Source: Pseudogulbenkiania subflava DSM 22618 (GTDB lineage: Bacteria; Pseudomonadota; Gammaproteobacteria; Burkholderiales; Chromobacteriaceae). Taken from it: 64,000 bases of DNA. The notes beneath the pieces were generated by a model. It saw only the letters and a list, made by a program, of their open reading frames with translations, did no database searches and was not told the origin of the DNA. Below, piece after piece: positions 8,047 through 17,263 of the stretch (its first letter is position 1; every line of letters starts with the position of its first letter). The translations under genes were made by a program, and so were the position numbers. The stretch is taken from the NCBI RefSeq assembly GCF_900177275.1, contig NZ_FXAG01000018.1, forward strand, positions 31,007 to 95,006, read 5' to 3'.

Positions 8047-8451
8047 TGTAGGCAACCCCACTCAGCCAAGGTTTGCGGATTCTCCCTCGGTACTGTTGTT
8101 AGCTCCCGCCAAGGCTGACTACCGCGAGTGACATGCAAACGGACTCATAATAAACCAGCGCAGCAACACGAGTGCAAGAGGAGCACAACAAGCTTGAACG
8201 GTTGAGCTACCAACCACCCGAATGGTTGGTGCAGAGAGGTGGTCACCACAGGGGGACTCTAAAGAAGACCGGTTACGACCTCGCAGAAACGCCAATAAAC
8301 AGAGCATTCTTCATAAACGTGTACCCAAGGGTGTACCCAAATGAAAAACTCGAATAAACAAACCAAGCAACAGAATGGCTTTGAGCCACCTACTCAGCAA
8401 ACAAATTCAATATCGAATAAGCCGTCGCGCCGCTTCGGCCAACGTCTCGGA

Positions 8452-8476
8452 AAGCCCCGCCTGTCGGGGCTTTTTT
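8452..8476 (+). terminator. Rho-independent terminator
   Basis: Stem AAGCCCCG / CGGGGCTT (8452-8459 with 8465-8472), loop CCTGT, followed by TTTT. It is oriented to end plus-strand transcription, but no intact plus-strand gene precedes it, suggesting that the gene it served was lost or interrupted. Confidence 0.75.
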
Positions 8477-8515
8477 CATGCCATCGTGGCCACGCGCCGC
8501 TATTACGGGCAACTA

Positions 8516-8529
8516 TTGATCCAAATCAA
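8516..8529. promoter_or_regulatory. FNR/ANR-type binding site
   Basis: TTGATCCAAATCAA is a perfect match to the FNR/ANR consensus TTGAT-N4-ATCAA. Such sites mediate oxygen-dependent control. No gene starts within 300 bases on either side, so the target is unclear. It may be a relict of a promoter broken by island insertion, or a very distant upstream site for cyo. Confidence 0.55.
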
Positions 8530-8681
8530 GGGCGCCCGGCCCGATTGAGCGGAACATCTCGCCTGCGAACGGCTCTGAAGACGACAGAGCCCGCCTCCTC
8601 TCCCGCCCATCTGCACTGGACCGCAGCTATTGCGACGGCGAGTCATTTCCAGGGCCTCTCCCTGTCTAGGCCTCTCTGCGA

Positions 8682-8864
8682 TTATTTCAGCAGAATTTTG
8701 TAACGGTTTGTAACAAGGCCATAGCCTCGTTTCCGATACATGCGAAATTCATAGAACCCTAATATATCAGGCGCTAGCGGCAACACATCAAAGCAGCGCA
8801 CCTGCGGCCATCGCCCGAACCAGGCCAATCCGGCCTCCAGCGCCACGGCAGCGGTATTGAACAA
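8682..8864 (-). pseudogene. C-terminal gene fragment, weakly DUF393/DCC-like
   Basis: A 60-codon open frame beginning right after an in-frame stop, with only a TTG available as start. Its end (MYRKRGYGLVTNRYKIL) resembles the YxxxxxNRYxL C-terminus of DUF393 (DCC) thiol-disulfide oxidoreductase-like proteins. The N-terminal DxDCPxC part is absent. It most likely represents the tail of a gene truncated at or near the island junction. The similarity is short and uncertain. Confidence 0.3.
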
Positions 8865-8899
8865 GCATCAAAAATGGCTTTCAATACAGCCCGTCCAGT

Positions 8900-9112
8900 T
8901 CAGATCCTAAGGATGGAATGACCACCCCATTCCATTCGCTTTTCCTTATCTAAAGCGAAGTAATCGACAAGCATTGCCGTGTCGTCAACGGCTCGCCAGG
9001 TAACGCGGCTACCCGCCTCGCAAGAGGTCTTTCCGTCCGCTCCCAGGCTCGAGCCCGTGCAAGTCGAGCAGTGAATTTCTACTGTCACGCCATCTATCTG
9101 AACGATCGCCAA
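8900..9112 (-). CDS. Doubtful 70-aa hypothetical protein
   Basis: Opens with a TTG start and only a weak purine-rich stretch upstream. The peptide contains three cysteines (HCSTCTG, KTSCEAG) and reads as a soluble, plausible protein, but no family is recognised. It lies in decayed sequence upstream of cyoA. It could be a small genuine gene or chance. Confidence 0.3.
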   Translation of the reverse strand: MAIVQIDGVTVEIHCSTCTGSSLGADGKTSCEAGSRVTWRAVDDTAMLVDYFALDKEKRMEWGGHSILRI

Positions 9113-9346
9113 ATCGTTCTTATCAAGTGATCACCGGGGCCATCGCGAGGTTGAAATAGCCGTAGCCGGCTACGTCGCGGCGTGCCGATTTGACCGGGAC
9201 TGCGGCGTTTGGCCTTGTTATTCCGCCTTTAGGCGAAATACGCGTTTGCTTCCCCCAAGCCTGATCGAGGTGACGGTCGACCCCTGCCACGTTCGTCTTG
9301 CTTGGGCATGACAAAAAGCTACTTTCACTTCAACTAAGGTCGTAGG

Positions 9347-10279
9347 ATGATAAACAGTAAACACCCACGCATTTTACGAGGGCTTGCACTGGGCGCCGCC
9401 GCCCTGCTCTCCGGCTGCCAGGGCGGTATTCTTGACCCCAAAGGTCAGGTCGCGGCAGACGAAAAATCCCTGATCATCACAGCCACCGTGCTGATGCTGC
9501 TGGTGGTCGTTCCGGTCATTCTGATGACCTTGGGATTCGCCTGGAAATACCGCGCCAGCAACAAGAGCGCCACCTACGACCCGAAATGGTCGCACTCCGG
9601 CAAGATCGAAGCCGTAGTCTGGATCATCCCGATCATCATCGTCTCCTTCCTCGCCGTCATCACCTGGAACAGCACCCACAAGCTCGACCCCTACCGCCCA
9701 CTCGATTCGGCCGTGAAGCCGATCAACGTGCAGGTCGTGTCGCTGGACTGGAAATGGCTGTTCATCTACCCGGACCTGAACATCGCCAGCGTCAACCAGC
9801 TGGTCTTCCCGGCCAACACCCCGGTGAACTTCAAGATCACCTCCGATGCCGCGATGAACTCCTTCTTCATCCCGCAGCTGGGCGGCCAGATCTACTCGAT
9901 GGCCGGCATGCAGACCAAGCTGCACCTGATCGCCAACGAGCCCGGCAGCTATGACGGCATGTCGGCCAACTACAGCGGCGCCGGCTTCTCCGGCATGAAG
10001 TTCAAGGCCACCGCCACCGCCACTCCGGCCGAGTTCGACGCCTGGGTGAAACAGGTACGCAGCGGCAAGCCGCTGGACGCCACCAGCTACGCACAACTGC
10101 TGAACCAGAGTGAAAACAACCCGGTACAGCACTTCTCGTCCGTCACCCCGGGCCTGTTCTACGGCGTACTGAACAAGTACATGGCCGGCCACCAGACCTC
10201 CATGGAATCCGGACTCAGCCCCATTCAGCTTGCCGCGCTCTCCAAGAGCCTGTGCAAGACGCCGGTCGTTAAAGAGTAA
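9347..10279 (+). CDS. cyoA: Cytochrome bo3 ubiquinol oxidase subunit II
   Basis: 310 aa. A lipoprotein signal (LLSGC, Cys ~24), two transmembrane helices (~45-70 and ~88-110), then a periplasmic cupredoxin domain without Cu-A ligands, as expected for a quinol oxidase. Typical features include SLDWKWLFIYPD and FKITSDAAMNSFFIPQLGG. It docks subunit I in the inner membrane. First gene of cyoABCDE, 9 nt before cyoB. Confidence 0.97.
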   Translation: MINSKHPRILRGLALGAAALLSGCQGGILDPKGQVAADEKSLIITATVLMLLVVVPVILMTLGFAWKYRASNKSATYDPKWSHSGKIEAVVWIIPIIIVSFLAVITWNSTHKLDPYRPLDSAVKPINVQVVSLDWKWLFIYPDLNIASVNQLVFPANTPVNFKITSDAAMNSFFIPQLGGQIYSMAGMQTKLHLIANEPGSYDGMSANYSGAGFSGMKFKATATATPAEFDAWVKQVRSGKPLDATSYAQLLNQSENNPVQHFSSVTPGLFYGVLNKYMAGHQTSMESGLSPIQLAALSKSLCKTPVVKE

Positions 10280-10288
10280 GGAAAGACA

Positions 10289-12328
10289 ATGTTATTAGGC
10301 AAACTGACTCTGGACGCCATACCGTTCCATGAGCCAATCATCATGGGGGCGCTCTCCGGCGCCGGCCTGTTTGGTCTCGCGATCATTGCCGCCATCACCA
10401 AGTTCGGCAAGTGGGGCTACCTGTGGAAAGAGTGGTTGACCTCGGTCGACCACAAGAAGATCGGCGTGATGTACATCATCGTGGCGCTGGTCATGCTGCT
10501 GCGCGGCTTCGCCGATGCGCTGATGATGCGTACCCAGCTGGCCATGGCCACCGGCGGCGCTCACGGCATTTTCCCGCCCGAACACTACGACCAGATCTTC
10601 ACCGCCCACGGTGTGATCATGATCATCTTCATGGCCATGCCGTTCATGACCGGCCTGATGAACATCGTGGTGCCGCTGCAGATCGGCGCCCGTGACGTGG
10701 CCTTCCCGTTCCTGAACTCGCTGAGCTTCTGGCTGCTGGTCGCCGCCGCGGCGCTGGTGAACATCTCGCTCGGCGTGGGTGAGTTCGCCAAGACCGGCTG
10801 GGTGGCCTATCCGCCGCTGTCCGAACTGGCCTACAGTCCTGGCGTGGGGGTGGATTACTACATCTGGGCCCTGCAGATATCCGGCATAGGGACGACATTA
10901 ACGGCGCTCAACTTCCTGGTGACCATCCTCAAGATGCGCGCACCGGGCATGAAACTGATGCAAATGCCGATCTTCACCTGGACCTGCACCTGGGCCAACG
11001 TGCTGATCGTAAGCTCGTTCCCGATCCTGACCGGCGCGCTCGCCATGCTGACGCTGGACCGCTACCTGGACTTCCACTTCTTCACCAGTGAAGCCGGCGG
11101 CAACCCGATGATGTACCTCAACCTGTTCTGGGCCTGGGGTCATCCGGAAGTGTACATCCTGGTCCTGCCGGCCTTCGGCATCTTCTCGGAAGTGATCTCC
11201 ACCTTCTCCGGCAAGCGCCTGTTCGGCCATACCTCGATGATCATCGCCAGCGGCGTGATCACGGTACTGGGCTTCATGGTGTGGCTGCACCACTTCTTCA
11301 CCATGGGTTCCGGCGCCAGCGTGAACGCTTTCTTCGGCATCGCCACCATGGTGATCTCGGTGCCCACCGGTGTGAAGCTGTTCAACTGGCTGTTCACCAT
11401 CTACCGCGGCCGCCTGCGCTTCACCGCGCCGGTACTGTGGACCCTTGGCTTCATGGTCACCTTCTCGATCGGCGGCATGACCGGCGTGCTGATGGCCGTG
11501 CCGGGTGCCGACTTCATGCTGCACAACAGCCTGTTCCTGATCGCCCACTTCCATAACACCATCATCGGCGGTGCCGTATTCGGCTATCTCGCCGGCTTCG
11601 TGTTCTGGTTCCCGAAAGCCTTCGGCTTCAAGCTGGACGAGCGCCTGGGCAAGGCCGCGTTCTGGTTCTGGCAGACCGGCTTCTACTTCGCCTTCGTGCC
11701 GCTCTACATCCTGGGCTTCATGGGCATGACCCGTCGCCTGAACCACACCGACAACCCGCTGTGGACCCCGTGGCTGTACGCCGCCTGCATCGGCGCGGTG
11801 CTGATCGCCATCGGCATCGGCTGCCAGCTGCTGCAGATCTACGTGAGCGTGCGCAACCGCAAGCAGCTTGCCGACGTGACCGGCGACCCGTGGAATGGCC
11901 ACACCCTGGAGTGGTCAACCTCCTCGCCGCCGCCGTTCTACAACTTCGCCAAGGTCCCGCACGTGCATGACATCGACGCCTTCACCGACATGAAGGAAAA
12001 AGGCGTGGCCTATGAGATTCCGCAGCAGTACGCGCCGATTCACATGCCGCAGAACACCGCGGCCGGCGTCTACATCGGCGGCTTCACCCTGGTATGCGGC
12101 TTCGCCCTGATCTGGCACATCTGGTGGCTCGCCATCGTCGGCCTGCTGGGCATCATCGCCAGCATGCTGGGCCGTGCCTACGACAGCAATCTCGACTACT
12201 ACGTTCAGCCGGACGAAGTGGAATCCATCGAGCGCGAGCGCTTCGAAAAGATGGGCATCGACTTCGACCGCTACGACGAGCGCGAAACCGCCCGTCCGCG
12301 TCCGACCAAAACTCTGGAGCAGGTGTAA
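10289..12328 (+). CDS. cyoB: Cytochrome bo3 ubiquinol oxidase subunit I
   Basis: 679 aa heme-copper oxidase catalytic subunit, about 15 membrane helices. Ligands are visible: the low-spin heme His in [14 protein letters not shown], the Cu-B His and cross-linked Tyr in [15 protein letters not shown], the HH pair in WLHHFFTMG, and the high-spin heme/heme histidines in [12 protein letters not shown]. It reduces O2 to water with ubiquinol electrons and pumps protons. Length and order match E. coli cyoB. Confidence 0.98.
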   Translation: MLLGKLTLDAIPFHEPIIMGALSGAGLFGLAIIAAITKFGKWGYLWKEWLTSVDHKKIGVMYIIVALVMLLRGFADALMMRTQLAMATGGAHGIFPPEHYDQIFTAHGVIMIIFMAMPFMTGLMNIVVPLQIGARDVAFPFLNSLSFWLLVAAAALVNISLGVGEFAKTGWVAYPPLSELAYSPGVGVDYYIWALQISGIGTTLTALNFLVTILKMRAPGMKLMQMPIFTWTCTWANVLIVSSFPILTGALAMLTLDRYLDFHFFTSEAGGNPMMYLNLFWAWGHPEVYILVLPAFGIFSEVISTFSGKRLFGHTSMIIASGVITVLGFMVWLHHFFTMGSGASVNAFFGIATMVISVPTGVKLFNWLFTIYRGRLRFTAPVLWTLGFMVTFSIGGMTGVLMAVPGADFMLHNSLFLIAHFHNTIIGGAVFGYLAGFVFWFPKAFGFKLDERLGKAAFWFWQTGFYFAFVPLYILGFMGMTRRLNHTDNPLWTPWLYAACIGAVLIAIGIGCQLLQIYVSVRNRKQLADVTGDPWNGHTLEWSTSSPPPFYNFAKVPHVHDIDAFTDMKEKGVAYEIPQQYAPIHMPQNTAAGVYIGGFTLVCGFALIWHIWWLAIVGLLGIIASMLGRAYDSNLDYYVQPDEVESIERERFEKMGIDFDRYDERETARPRPTKTLEQV

Positions 12329-12334
12329 TCAGCC

Positions 12335-12952
12335 ATGACTTCGCACGTAACTGCACTGCACGACACGCACGCTCATGACGACCATGAGCACCACGACAGC
12401 GGCGCCAGCGTCGAGCTGGGCTTCTGGCTCTACCTGATGACCGACTGCATCCTGTTCGCCAGCGCCTTTGCCTCCTACGCGGTGCTGGTGGGCAACGTGA
12501 ACGGCGGCGTTGGCGGCCACGACATCTTCGAACTCAAGTTCGTGCTGATTGAAACCTTCGCGCTGCTGTTCTCCAGCATCACCTACGGTTTCGCCATGAT
12601 CAGCGGCCACAAGGGCAATAAGGCCGGCCTCCTGGGCTGGCTGGCCGTGACCTTCCTGTTCGGCGCCACCTTCATCGGCATGGAACTGCACGAGTTCGGC
12701 GCGCTGATTGCCGAGGGCCACGGCCCGGACAAGAGCGCCTTCCTGTCCGGCTTCTTCGCCCTGGTGGGCATGCACGGTCTGCACGTGACCGCCGGCCTGA
12801 TCTGGATGGCGGTAATGATGCTGGAAGTGATCAAGACCGGCCTGACCGGCCGCGCCATGACCCGCCTGAACTGCCTGAGCATGTTCTGGCACTTCCTCGA
12901 CATCGTCTGGATCTGCGTCTTTACCGTCGTCTATCTGAAAGGGGCCATCTGA
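12335..12952 (+). CDS. cyoC: Cytochrome bo3 ubiquinol oxidase subunit III
   Basis: 205 aa, five predicted membrane helices and a histidine-rich N-terminus ([13 protein letters not shown]). Family hallmarks are [14 protein letters not shown] and [12 protein letters not shown]. It is an accessory subunit of the oxidase. Starts 6 nt after cyoB and its TGA overlaps the cyoD ATG, indicating coupling. Confidence 0.97.
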   Translation: MTSHVTALHDTHAHDDHEHHDSGASVELGFWLYLMTDCILFASAFASYAVLVGNVNGGVGGHDIFELKFVLIETFALLFSSITYGFAMISGHKGNKAGLLGWLAVTFLFGATFIGMELHEFGALIAEGHGPDKSAFLSGFFALVGMHGLHVTAGLIWMAVMMLEVIKTGLTGRAMTRLNCLSMFWHFLDIVWICVFTVVYLKGAI

Positions 12953-13275
12953 TGAGCCATGGTCATGAGCACGCCGCCAGCCACGGCAGCGTCAAATCCT
13001 ATCTCACCGGCTTCGTGCTGTCGGTCATCCTGACCGTCATCCCGTTCTGGATGGTGATGAACGGTGGCCTGAACCCTCACGACACCCTGCTCACCATCGC
13101 CGGCTTCGCCGTAGTACAGATTCTGGTGCACCTGAAGTACTTCCTGCACCTGAACTTCAGCAGCGAAGGCCGCGTCAACAGCCTGGCCTTCCTGTTCACC
13201 GCGTTGGTGATCGTGCTGCTGGTGGTACTGTCGGTATGGATCATCTTCAGCGCCGACGCGCTGATGATGCCCTGA
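12952..13275 (+). CDS. cyoD: Cytochrome bo3 ubiquinol oxidase subunit IV
   Basis: 107 aa with three membrane helices. The segment [13 protein letters not shown] is characteristic of the subunit IV family, which assists assembly of the oxidase. The N-terminus is His-rich like that of CyoC. The start overlaps the cyoC stop; cyoE begins 11 nt after its own stop. Confidence 0.96.
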   Translation: MSHGHEHAASHGSVKSYLTGFVLSVILTVIPFWMVMNGGLNPHDTLLTIAGFAVVQILVHLKYFLHLNFSSEGRVNSLAFLFTALVIVLLVVLSVWIIFSADALMMP

Positions 13276-13286
13276 GAGCGCCTGAC

Positions 13287-14213
13287 GTGAAACTCAAACG
13301 CTACCTGCAGGTCACCAAGCCGGGGATCATCTTCGGCAACCTGATCTCGACGGCGGGCGGTTTCCTGCTCGCCGCGCGGGGCCATGTCGACCTCGGGCTG
13401 CTCCTGGCGACGATCATCGGGCTGTCGCTGGTGGTCGCCTCCGGTTGTTCGCTGAACAACTGCATCGACCGCGACATCGACAGCAAGATGGCGCGCACCA
13501 AGAACCGCGTGCTGGTCACTGGCGCCATGTCGTTCAAGGCCGCCTTCTGGCACGGTATCGTGCTGGGCATCGCGGGCTTCGGGACGCTCTGGCTCTGGAC
13601 CAACCCGCTGGCCTTCGCCTGCGCACTGTTCGGCTTCGTGATCTACGTCGGCGTCTATAGCCTGTACATGAAGCGCAAGTCGGTCTACGGCACCCTGGTG
13701 GGCAGCCTGTCCGGCGCGGTGCCGCCGGTGGCGGGCTACTGTGCGGTCAGCGGCCAGTTCGACATGGGGGCGGCCATTCTGCTCTTGATGTTCTGCCTGT
13801 GGCAGATGCCGCACTCGTACGCCATCGCGATCTTCCGCTTCAAGGACTACGAGGCCGCCAACATCCCGGTGCTGCCGGTGGTGAAGGGAATCTCAGCCGC
13901 CAAGCAGCAGATCGTGCTCTACATCCTGGCCTTCGCCGTGGCGACGGCGATGCTGGCCTTCGGCGGCTACGCCGGCTACGGCTACCTCGCCGTGGCCTGT
14001 GCCACCAGCCTGTGGTGGCTCAAGATGGCGCTGTCGGGCTACAAGAGCAGTACCGACGACCGGGTGTGGGCGCGTCAGGTGTTCTTCTTCTCCATCATCA
14101 CCATTACCGCACTCTCGGTGATGATGGCGGTGGATTTCCAGATTCCCGAGCTGTGCTGCACCCCTGCCCCCGGCAGCGGGGTGCTGGCAGCCCTAGGCAA
14201 GTTGGTCGCCTAA
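13287..14213 (+). CDS. cyoE: Protoheme IX farnesyltransferase (heme O synthase)
   Basis: 308 aa UbiA-family membrane prenyltransferase. The Asp-rich motif [18 protein letters not shown] binds farnesyl diphosphate-Mg2+. It makes heme O for the high-spin site of CyoB. The GTG at 13287 is preferred because the residues before it do not belong to the family and because it lies 11 nt after cyoD, whereas an earlier start would overlap cyoD. The stop TAA shares its last base with an intergenic repeat. Confidence 0.96.
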   Translation: MKLKRYLQVTKPGIIFGNLISTAGGFLLAARGHVDLGLLLATIIGLSLVVASGCSLNNCIDRDIDSKMARTKNRVLVTGAMSFKAAFWHGIVLGIAGFGTLWLWTNPLAFACALFGFVIYVGVYSLYMKRKSVYGTLVGSLSGAVPPVAGYCAVSGQFDMGAAILLLMFCLWQMPHSYAIAIFRFKDYEAANIPVLPVVKGISAAKQQIVLYILAFAVATAMLAFGGYAGYGYLAVACATSLWWLKMALSGYKSSTDDRVWARQVFFFSIITITALSVMMAVDFQIPELCCTPAPGSGVLAALGKLVA

Positions 14214-14356
14214 GAACCTGTTCACGACCTGTCGCGAGCAGCCCTCAGCGGGGTGAAGCGCAGCGCAGAAACCGGAATGTACACACAGTACATGAGGATT
14301 TCGAGCAGCACATGAGCCCCGATCAGGGATGCGCAGCAAGATCGTGAACAGGTTCT
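14213..14356. repeat. Intergenic palindromic repeat, family A copy 1
   Basis: 144 bp bounded by perfect 15-bp terminal inverted repeats (14213-14227 and 14342-14356, AGAACCTGTTCACGA and its complement). The inside contains GGAATGTACACACAGTACATGAGGATT, with TGTAC/GTACA dyad symmetry. The left end overlaps the cyoE stop codon. A diverged second copy is at 30861-31016. The form is that of a non-autonomous MITE-like or REP-type element. Confidence 0.85.
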
Positions 14357-14372
14357 GAGCCTCCCCGAAACA

Positions 14373-14398
14373 AACAGGGCTCCGCTTGGAGCCCTGTT
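14373..14398. terminator. Bidirectional terminator between cyoE and the glxR-like gene
   Basis: An 11-bp stem AACAGGGCTCC / GGAGCCCTGTT (14373-14383 with 14388-14398), loop GCTT. It lies between converging genes and can serve both; the T-rich flank is better on the minus-strand side (TTGTTTC). Confidence 0.8.
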
Positions 14399-14424
14399 CA
14401 TTTGTACCGAGCGCGTCGTCCCGC

Positions 14425-15291
14425 TCAGTTCTTGTCCCAGATGAGCCGGGCGATGGCGGACGAATCCAGCTCGCCCTCCCCCTTCTCAACCAATTCGCCG
14501 ATCAGGCCGGCCACCCGCTCCGCTTCCGGCAGCTTGATGCCCAGCTCATGCGCGGTATCGAGCACGATACCCATGTCCTTGAGGTGCAGCTTGGCCTTGA
14601 AGCCCGGCGCATAGTTGTCGTCGATCATGCGCTGGCCGTGAACATCCAGCACCCGGCTCTGGGCGAAACCGCCGAGCAGCGCCTCGCGCACCGGCGCCGG
14701 GTCCACCCCGCAGGCCTTGGCCAGCTTCATCACCTCGGCCACTGCCGCCACACCGACGCCGACGGCGATCTGGTTGCACGCCTTGGCCACCTGCCCTGCC
14801 CCGGATTCACCGATATGGGTGATGGTCTTGCCCATCGCCTGCAGCGCCGGGCGCGCCTTCTCCAGCGCCTCGGCCTTGCCGCCGACCATGATGGTCAACG
14901 TGCCATTGATGGCGCCGACCTCACCACCCGATACCGGGCAATCGAGGAAATCGATGCCCTTTTCGGCCAGGCTGGCCGCGATCTTGCGCGCACCGATCGG
15001 CGAAATGGTACTCATGTCGACGCACACCAGCCCCGGTTTGGCCCCCTGCGCGATGCCATTGTCGCCGAGCAGAACCGCTTCGACATCGGCCGTGTCGGAC
15101 ACATTGGTCACCACCAGCTCGACCTCGGCGGCCAGTTCGACCGGGGAGTCGCACCAGTGGGCGCCGGCCGCGAGCAAGGCCTCGGCAGATTCACGCCGAC
15201 GCGCCCATACGCTGACCTGATGCCCTGCCTTGAGCAGATTGAGCACGCAAGGGCGGCCCATGATGCCCAGCCCGATATAACCTACTTTCAT
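14425..15291 (-). CDS. NAD(P)-dependent 2-hydroxy-3-oxopropionate (tartronate semialdehyde) reductase-like
   Basis: 288 aa, beta-hydroxyacid dehydrogenase family. N-terminal Rossmann motif GYIGLGIMGRP, substrate signature FLDCPVSGGEVGAINGT, and catalytic-Lys region GAGQVAKACNQI. It probably reduces tartronate semialdehyde to D-glycerate (GlxR/GarR), though 3-hydroxyisobutyrate or succinic semialdehyde reductases share these motifs. The ATG at 15291 has GAGGA 7 nt upstream; an upstream TTG was rejected. It is a single gene, with no glyoxylate carboligase in the window. Confidence 0.85.
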   Translation of the reverse strand: MKVGYIGLGIMGRPCVLNLLKAGHQVSVWARRRESAEALLAAGAHWCDSPVELAAEVELVVTNVSDTADVEAVLLGDNGIAQGAKPGLVCVDMSTISPIGARKIAASLAEKGIDFLDCPVSGGEVGAINGTLTIMVGGKAEALEKARPALQAMGKTITHIGESGAGQVAKACNQIAVGVGVAAVAEVMKLAKACGVDPAPVREALLGGFAQSRVLDVHGQRMIDDNYAPGFKAKLHLKDMGIVLDTAHELGIKLPEAERVAGLIGELVEKGEGELDSSAIARLIWDKN

Positions 15292-15467
15292 TCCATTCCT
15301 CGTCAACGTTATGGCATTCAGGGGAAAAGCATACGGAAAGCCGACAGCTCAGCCAAGTAGGGCGGAAGCCCAAAGGGCGTTCCGCCGTATTACATGATGA
15401 CATGGCGAGGCGCGGCGGATCGCCCCGGTGAGGCAGGCGCATCCGCCCTACGGGTCGACGACGGGGA

Positions 15468-15794
15468 TCAGGGAGCAGGCCGCTGCGACAGCCACGCGTC
15501 AAACTCGAAATCACGGCCCGCCGCCTGGTGCTCCAGAAAATAGACAAAGGCCAGCACCTCGGCCACCGCGCGGTACAGATCCGGCGGAATCTGCTGGTCG
15601 AGATCGACCTGCATCAGCAGCGAAACCAGCGCCGGCGAGTCATGCACGAAGACGCCGGCCTCCTGGGCACGCTCGATGATGCGTTCGGCCAGCTCGCCAT
15701 AGCCCTTGGCCACCACCTTCGGCGCACGCGCGCCGTCCTGGTAGCTCAGGGCGATGGCTGAGCGGCGCGCCGGATCAGCTGGGGGCTTCGTCAT
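15468..15794 (-). CDS. FlhB C-terminal-domain-like protein
   Basis: 108 aa matching only the cytoplasmic autocleaved domain of FlhB/EscU (SAIALSYQDGARAPKVVAKG; DSPALVSLLMQVDLDQQIPPDLY; AEVLAFVYFL). The NPTH cleavage motif and membrane helices are absent. Such FlhB2-like proteins accompany fliK in many proteobacteria and may influence the export-substrate switch. It overlaps the end of fliK by 20 nt, so it is translated from the same transcript. Confidence 0.88.
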   Translation of the reverse strand: MTKPPADPARRSAIALSYQDGARAPKVVAKGYGELAERIIERAQEAGVFVHDSPALVSLLMQVDLDQQIPPDLYRAVAEVLAFVYFLEHQAAGRDFEFDAWLSQRPAP

Positions 15795-16785
15795 GGCTCA
15801 CCGACAGCGTTGCGAGATTCAGTCCGGCGGTCCCCAGCCCCGACTCGAGCCGGCCAGCGTGGTCGCGGATCAACTGTTCGGTCGCTGCCTCTTCGGTGGC
15901 GAAGGAGACCTGCACTGCCCCGCCGACAATACGGATGCGGGCCGACAGCCCACCGAGCATCGGCAGATCCAGGGCCAGGCGGGTGCTCCAGACCGGCCCC
16001 TCTTCCGCACCCGAGGCCTGACGCTCCGCGGTTTTTTCCTGCTCCACCATCAGCTGTATGGGCTGACCGGGCCAGGCCCAGCCCTCCAGCTGCAGCTGGC
16101 GGTTCTCCAGCGTATCCAGTTGCCGCTGCACCAGATTGCCAAGCTCGGCCTGGGCTGCCTTGCCATGGGCGGTGGAGGACGGGCCCTGTATGGTCTCGAG
16201 GCTTTGTCCGAGCCGGGCTTGCGGTTCGTCCTTGAGGCTCTCCAACGGCAACCGGCCGTCGACCCAGGCCTTGACGTGCGACTCGTAGAACAGGCCGCTC
16301 TTGTCCGCCCCCTTCTTCAGGGCTTCGGCCAGTACGGCCGTATCCTGGTTCGATGCATCCAGCCGCAGACCGGGCTGTGCCGGAACACTCTTGCCGCTGT
16401 GCAGCAAGTCGGTCAGATAGCGCGAGGCGGGGCTCAAGGAGACATCGACCGAACCATCCTGCACCTCGGCATCGGCGGTTTGGTCGACCAGGGCAAAGGT
16501 CAGCTGGGGCGCCAGGCTGGTCACGCGCAGAGTGAGCGTGTCGCCGGCGAGCTGCATGCCCTTGGGCAGATTCAGGGTAAATAGGCCATTCTTGATCAGT
16601 GCGGCGAACTGGCCGTTGTCGAGCCTTTCCGCCACCCGGGCCGAGACCTGCTCGCCAAGAATCAACGGCGGCACCTTGGCCGGCAGGACGGCGGCTTCCA
16701 GCAGCAGCCGCCCGCCCTCGCCCAGCAGACGGACGCCGGAAACCGACGTGGTTGCTAGGGCCTTGCCGGACAGGGGTGAAATCAT
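15775..16785 (-). CDS. fliK: Flagellar hook-length control protein, FliK family
   Basis: 336 aa. The C-terminal ~90 residues (PVWSTRLALDLPMLGGLSAR, VQVSFATEEAATEQLIRDH, LESGLGTAGLNL) fit the Flg_hook (FliK C-terminal) domain that signals the switch from hook to filament export. The N-terminal two thirds is variable, as usual in the family. It is flanked by the FlhB-like partner and a DUF2802 gene with ATGA overlap. It could be a FliK paralogue rather than the main copy, since no hook-basal body genes are present. Confidence 0.8.
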   Translation of the reverse strand: MISPLSGKALATTSVSGVRLLGEGGRLLLEAAVLPAKVPPLILGEQVSARVAERLDNGQFAALIKNGLFTLNLPKGMQLAGDTLTLRVTSLAPQLTFALVDQTADAEVQDGSVDVSLSPASRYLTDLLHSGKSVPAQPGLRLDASNQDTAVLAEALKKGADKSGLFYESHVKAWVDGRLPLESLKDEPQARLGQSLETIQGPSSTAHGKAAQAELGNLVQRQLDTLENRQLQLEGWAWPGQPIQLMVEQEKTAERQASGAEEGPVWSTRLALDLPMLGGLSARIRIVGGAVQVSFATEEAATEQLIRDHAGRLESGLGTAGLNLATLSVSHDEAPS

Positions 16786-17141
16786 GAAGTGGAATTATTG
16801 CGATACAAGGAAACGATCAACTCGGCCTCGCTGCGGGAAATGCCGCAGCGCTCGGCCACTTCTGCCGCGGACAAGCCATGTTTGACAAGCTCGATAGCTT
16901 GATTGTAAGGCGTAGAGGTCAAGTCCTCCCCCTTGCTCTGCGGCCTGGGCAGGGATTTGCTCTTGGCCAGATGCTCCATATCTCGCTGCAGCATGCTGAG
17001 TTGCTGTTGCAGGTGATCGAGGTGAAGAGCAGTCAGCCTTGCGCTGCTCTCCCCATCGCGTTTTGCGCGCCACCACAGGTACGCCAGCGCAACTAGGGTA
17101 CCCACAGACACCGCCAAGGATACTATCGTCCAAATAGACAC
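16782..17141 (-). CDS. DUF2802 protein of flagellar loci
   Basis: 119 aa: one N-terminal membrane helix (IVSLAVSVGTLVALAYLW), a coiled-coil-prone segment (LDHLQQQLSMLQRDMEHL) and a C-terminal helix-turn-helix-like motif (IELVKHGLSAAEVAERCGIS, EAELIVSLYR). This matches DUF2802 proteins found beside flagellar genes; the function is unknown. Its stop overlaps the fliK ATG (ATGA), so the two are coupled. Confidence 0.85.
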   Translation of the reverse strand: MSIWTIVSLAVSVGTLVALAYLWWRAKRDGESSARLTALHLDHLQQQLSMLQRDMEHLAKSKSLPRPQSKGEDLTSTPYNQAIELVKHGLSAAEVAERCGISRSEAELIVSLYRNNSTS

Positions 17142-17263
17142 GTCAGGCCTCTACTCATAACATCTTGCTACTCTTAAGAGTACAGCAGGGTGCCCTGTGG
17201 CCCAAGCCCAACTTGCCGAGCCCTAACGATAAATTTTCAGGAGCTTCTGTTGCCGGTTGGTCA

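Larger units (their letters stand above)
7739..9346. other. Gene-poor 1.6-kb junction region between island and core
   Basis: This stretch holds no convincing intact gene. It includes the kinase operon promoter region (7739-7860), an IS21-like tandem repeat (7996-8046), a terminator (8452-8476), an FNR-type box (8516-8529), a C-terminal gene fragment (8682-8864), one doubtful small frame (8900-9112) and the cyo upstream region. Two short palindromes, GTAGCCGGCTAC near 9160 and CGCCTTTAGGCG near 9224, lie upstream of cyoA. Base composition rises from island-like to core-like across it. Confidence 0.6.

Noticed and set aside
8380..8480. Possible tRNA or tmRNA end as island attachment site
   Set aside because: No T-loop motif, acceptor pairing or CCA end on either strand; only a terminator hairpin is present.
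9123..9314. 63-aa minus-strand frame upstream of cyoA
   Set aside because: It spans two short palindromes in the cyo upstream region and has no start signal; more likely regulatory or repeat sequence.
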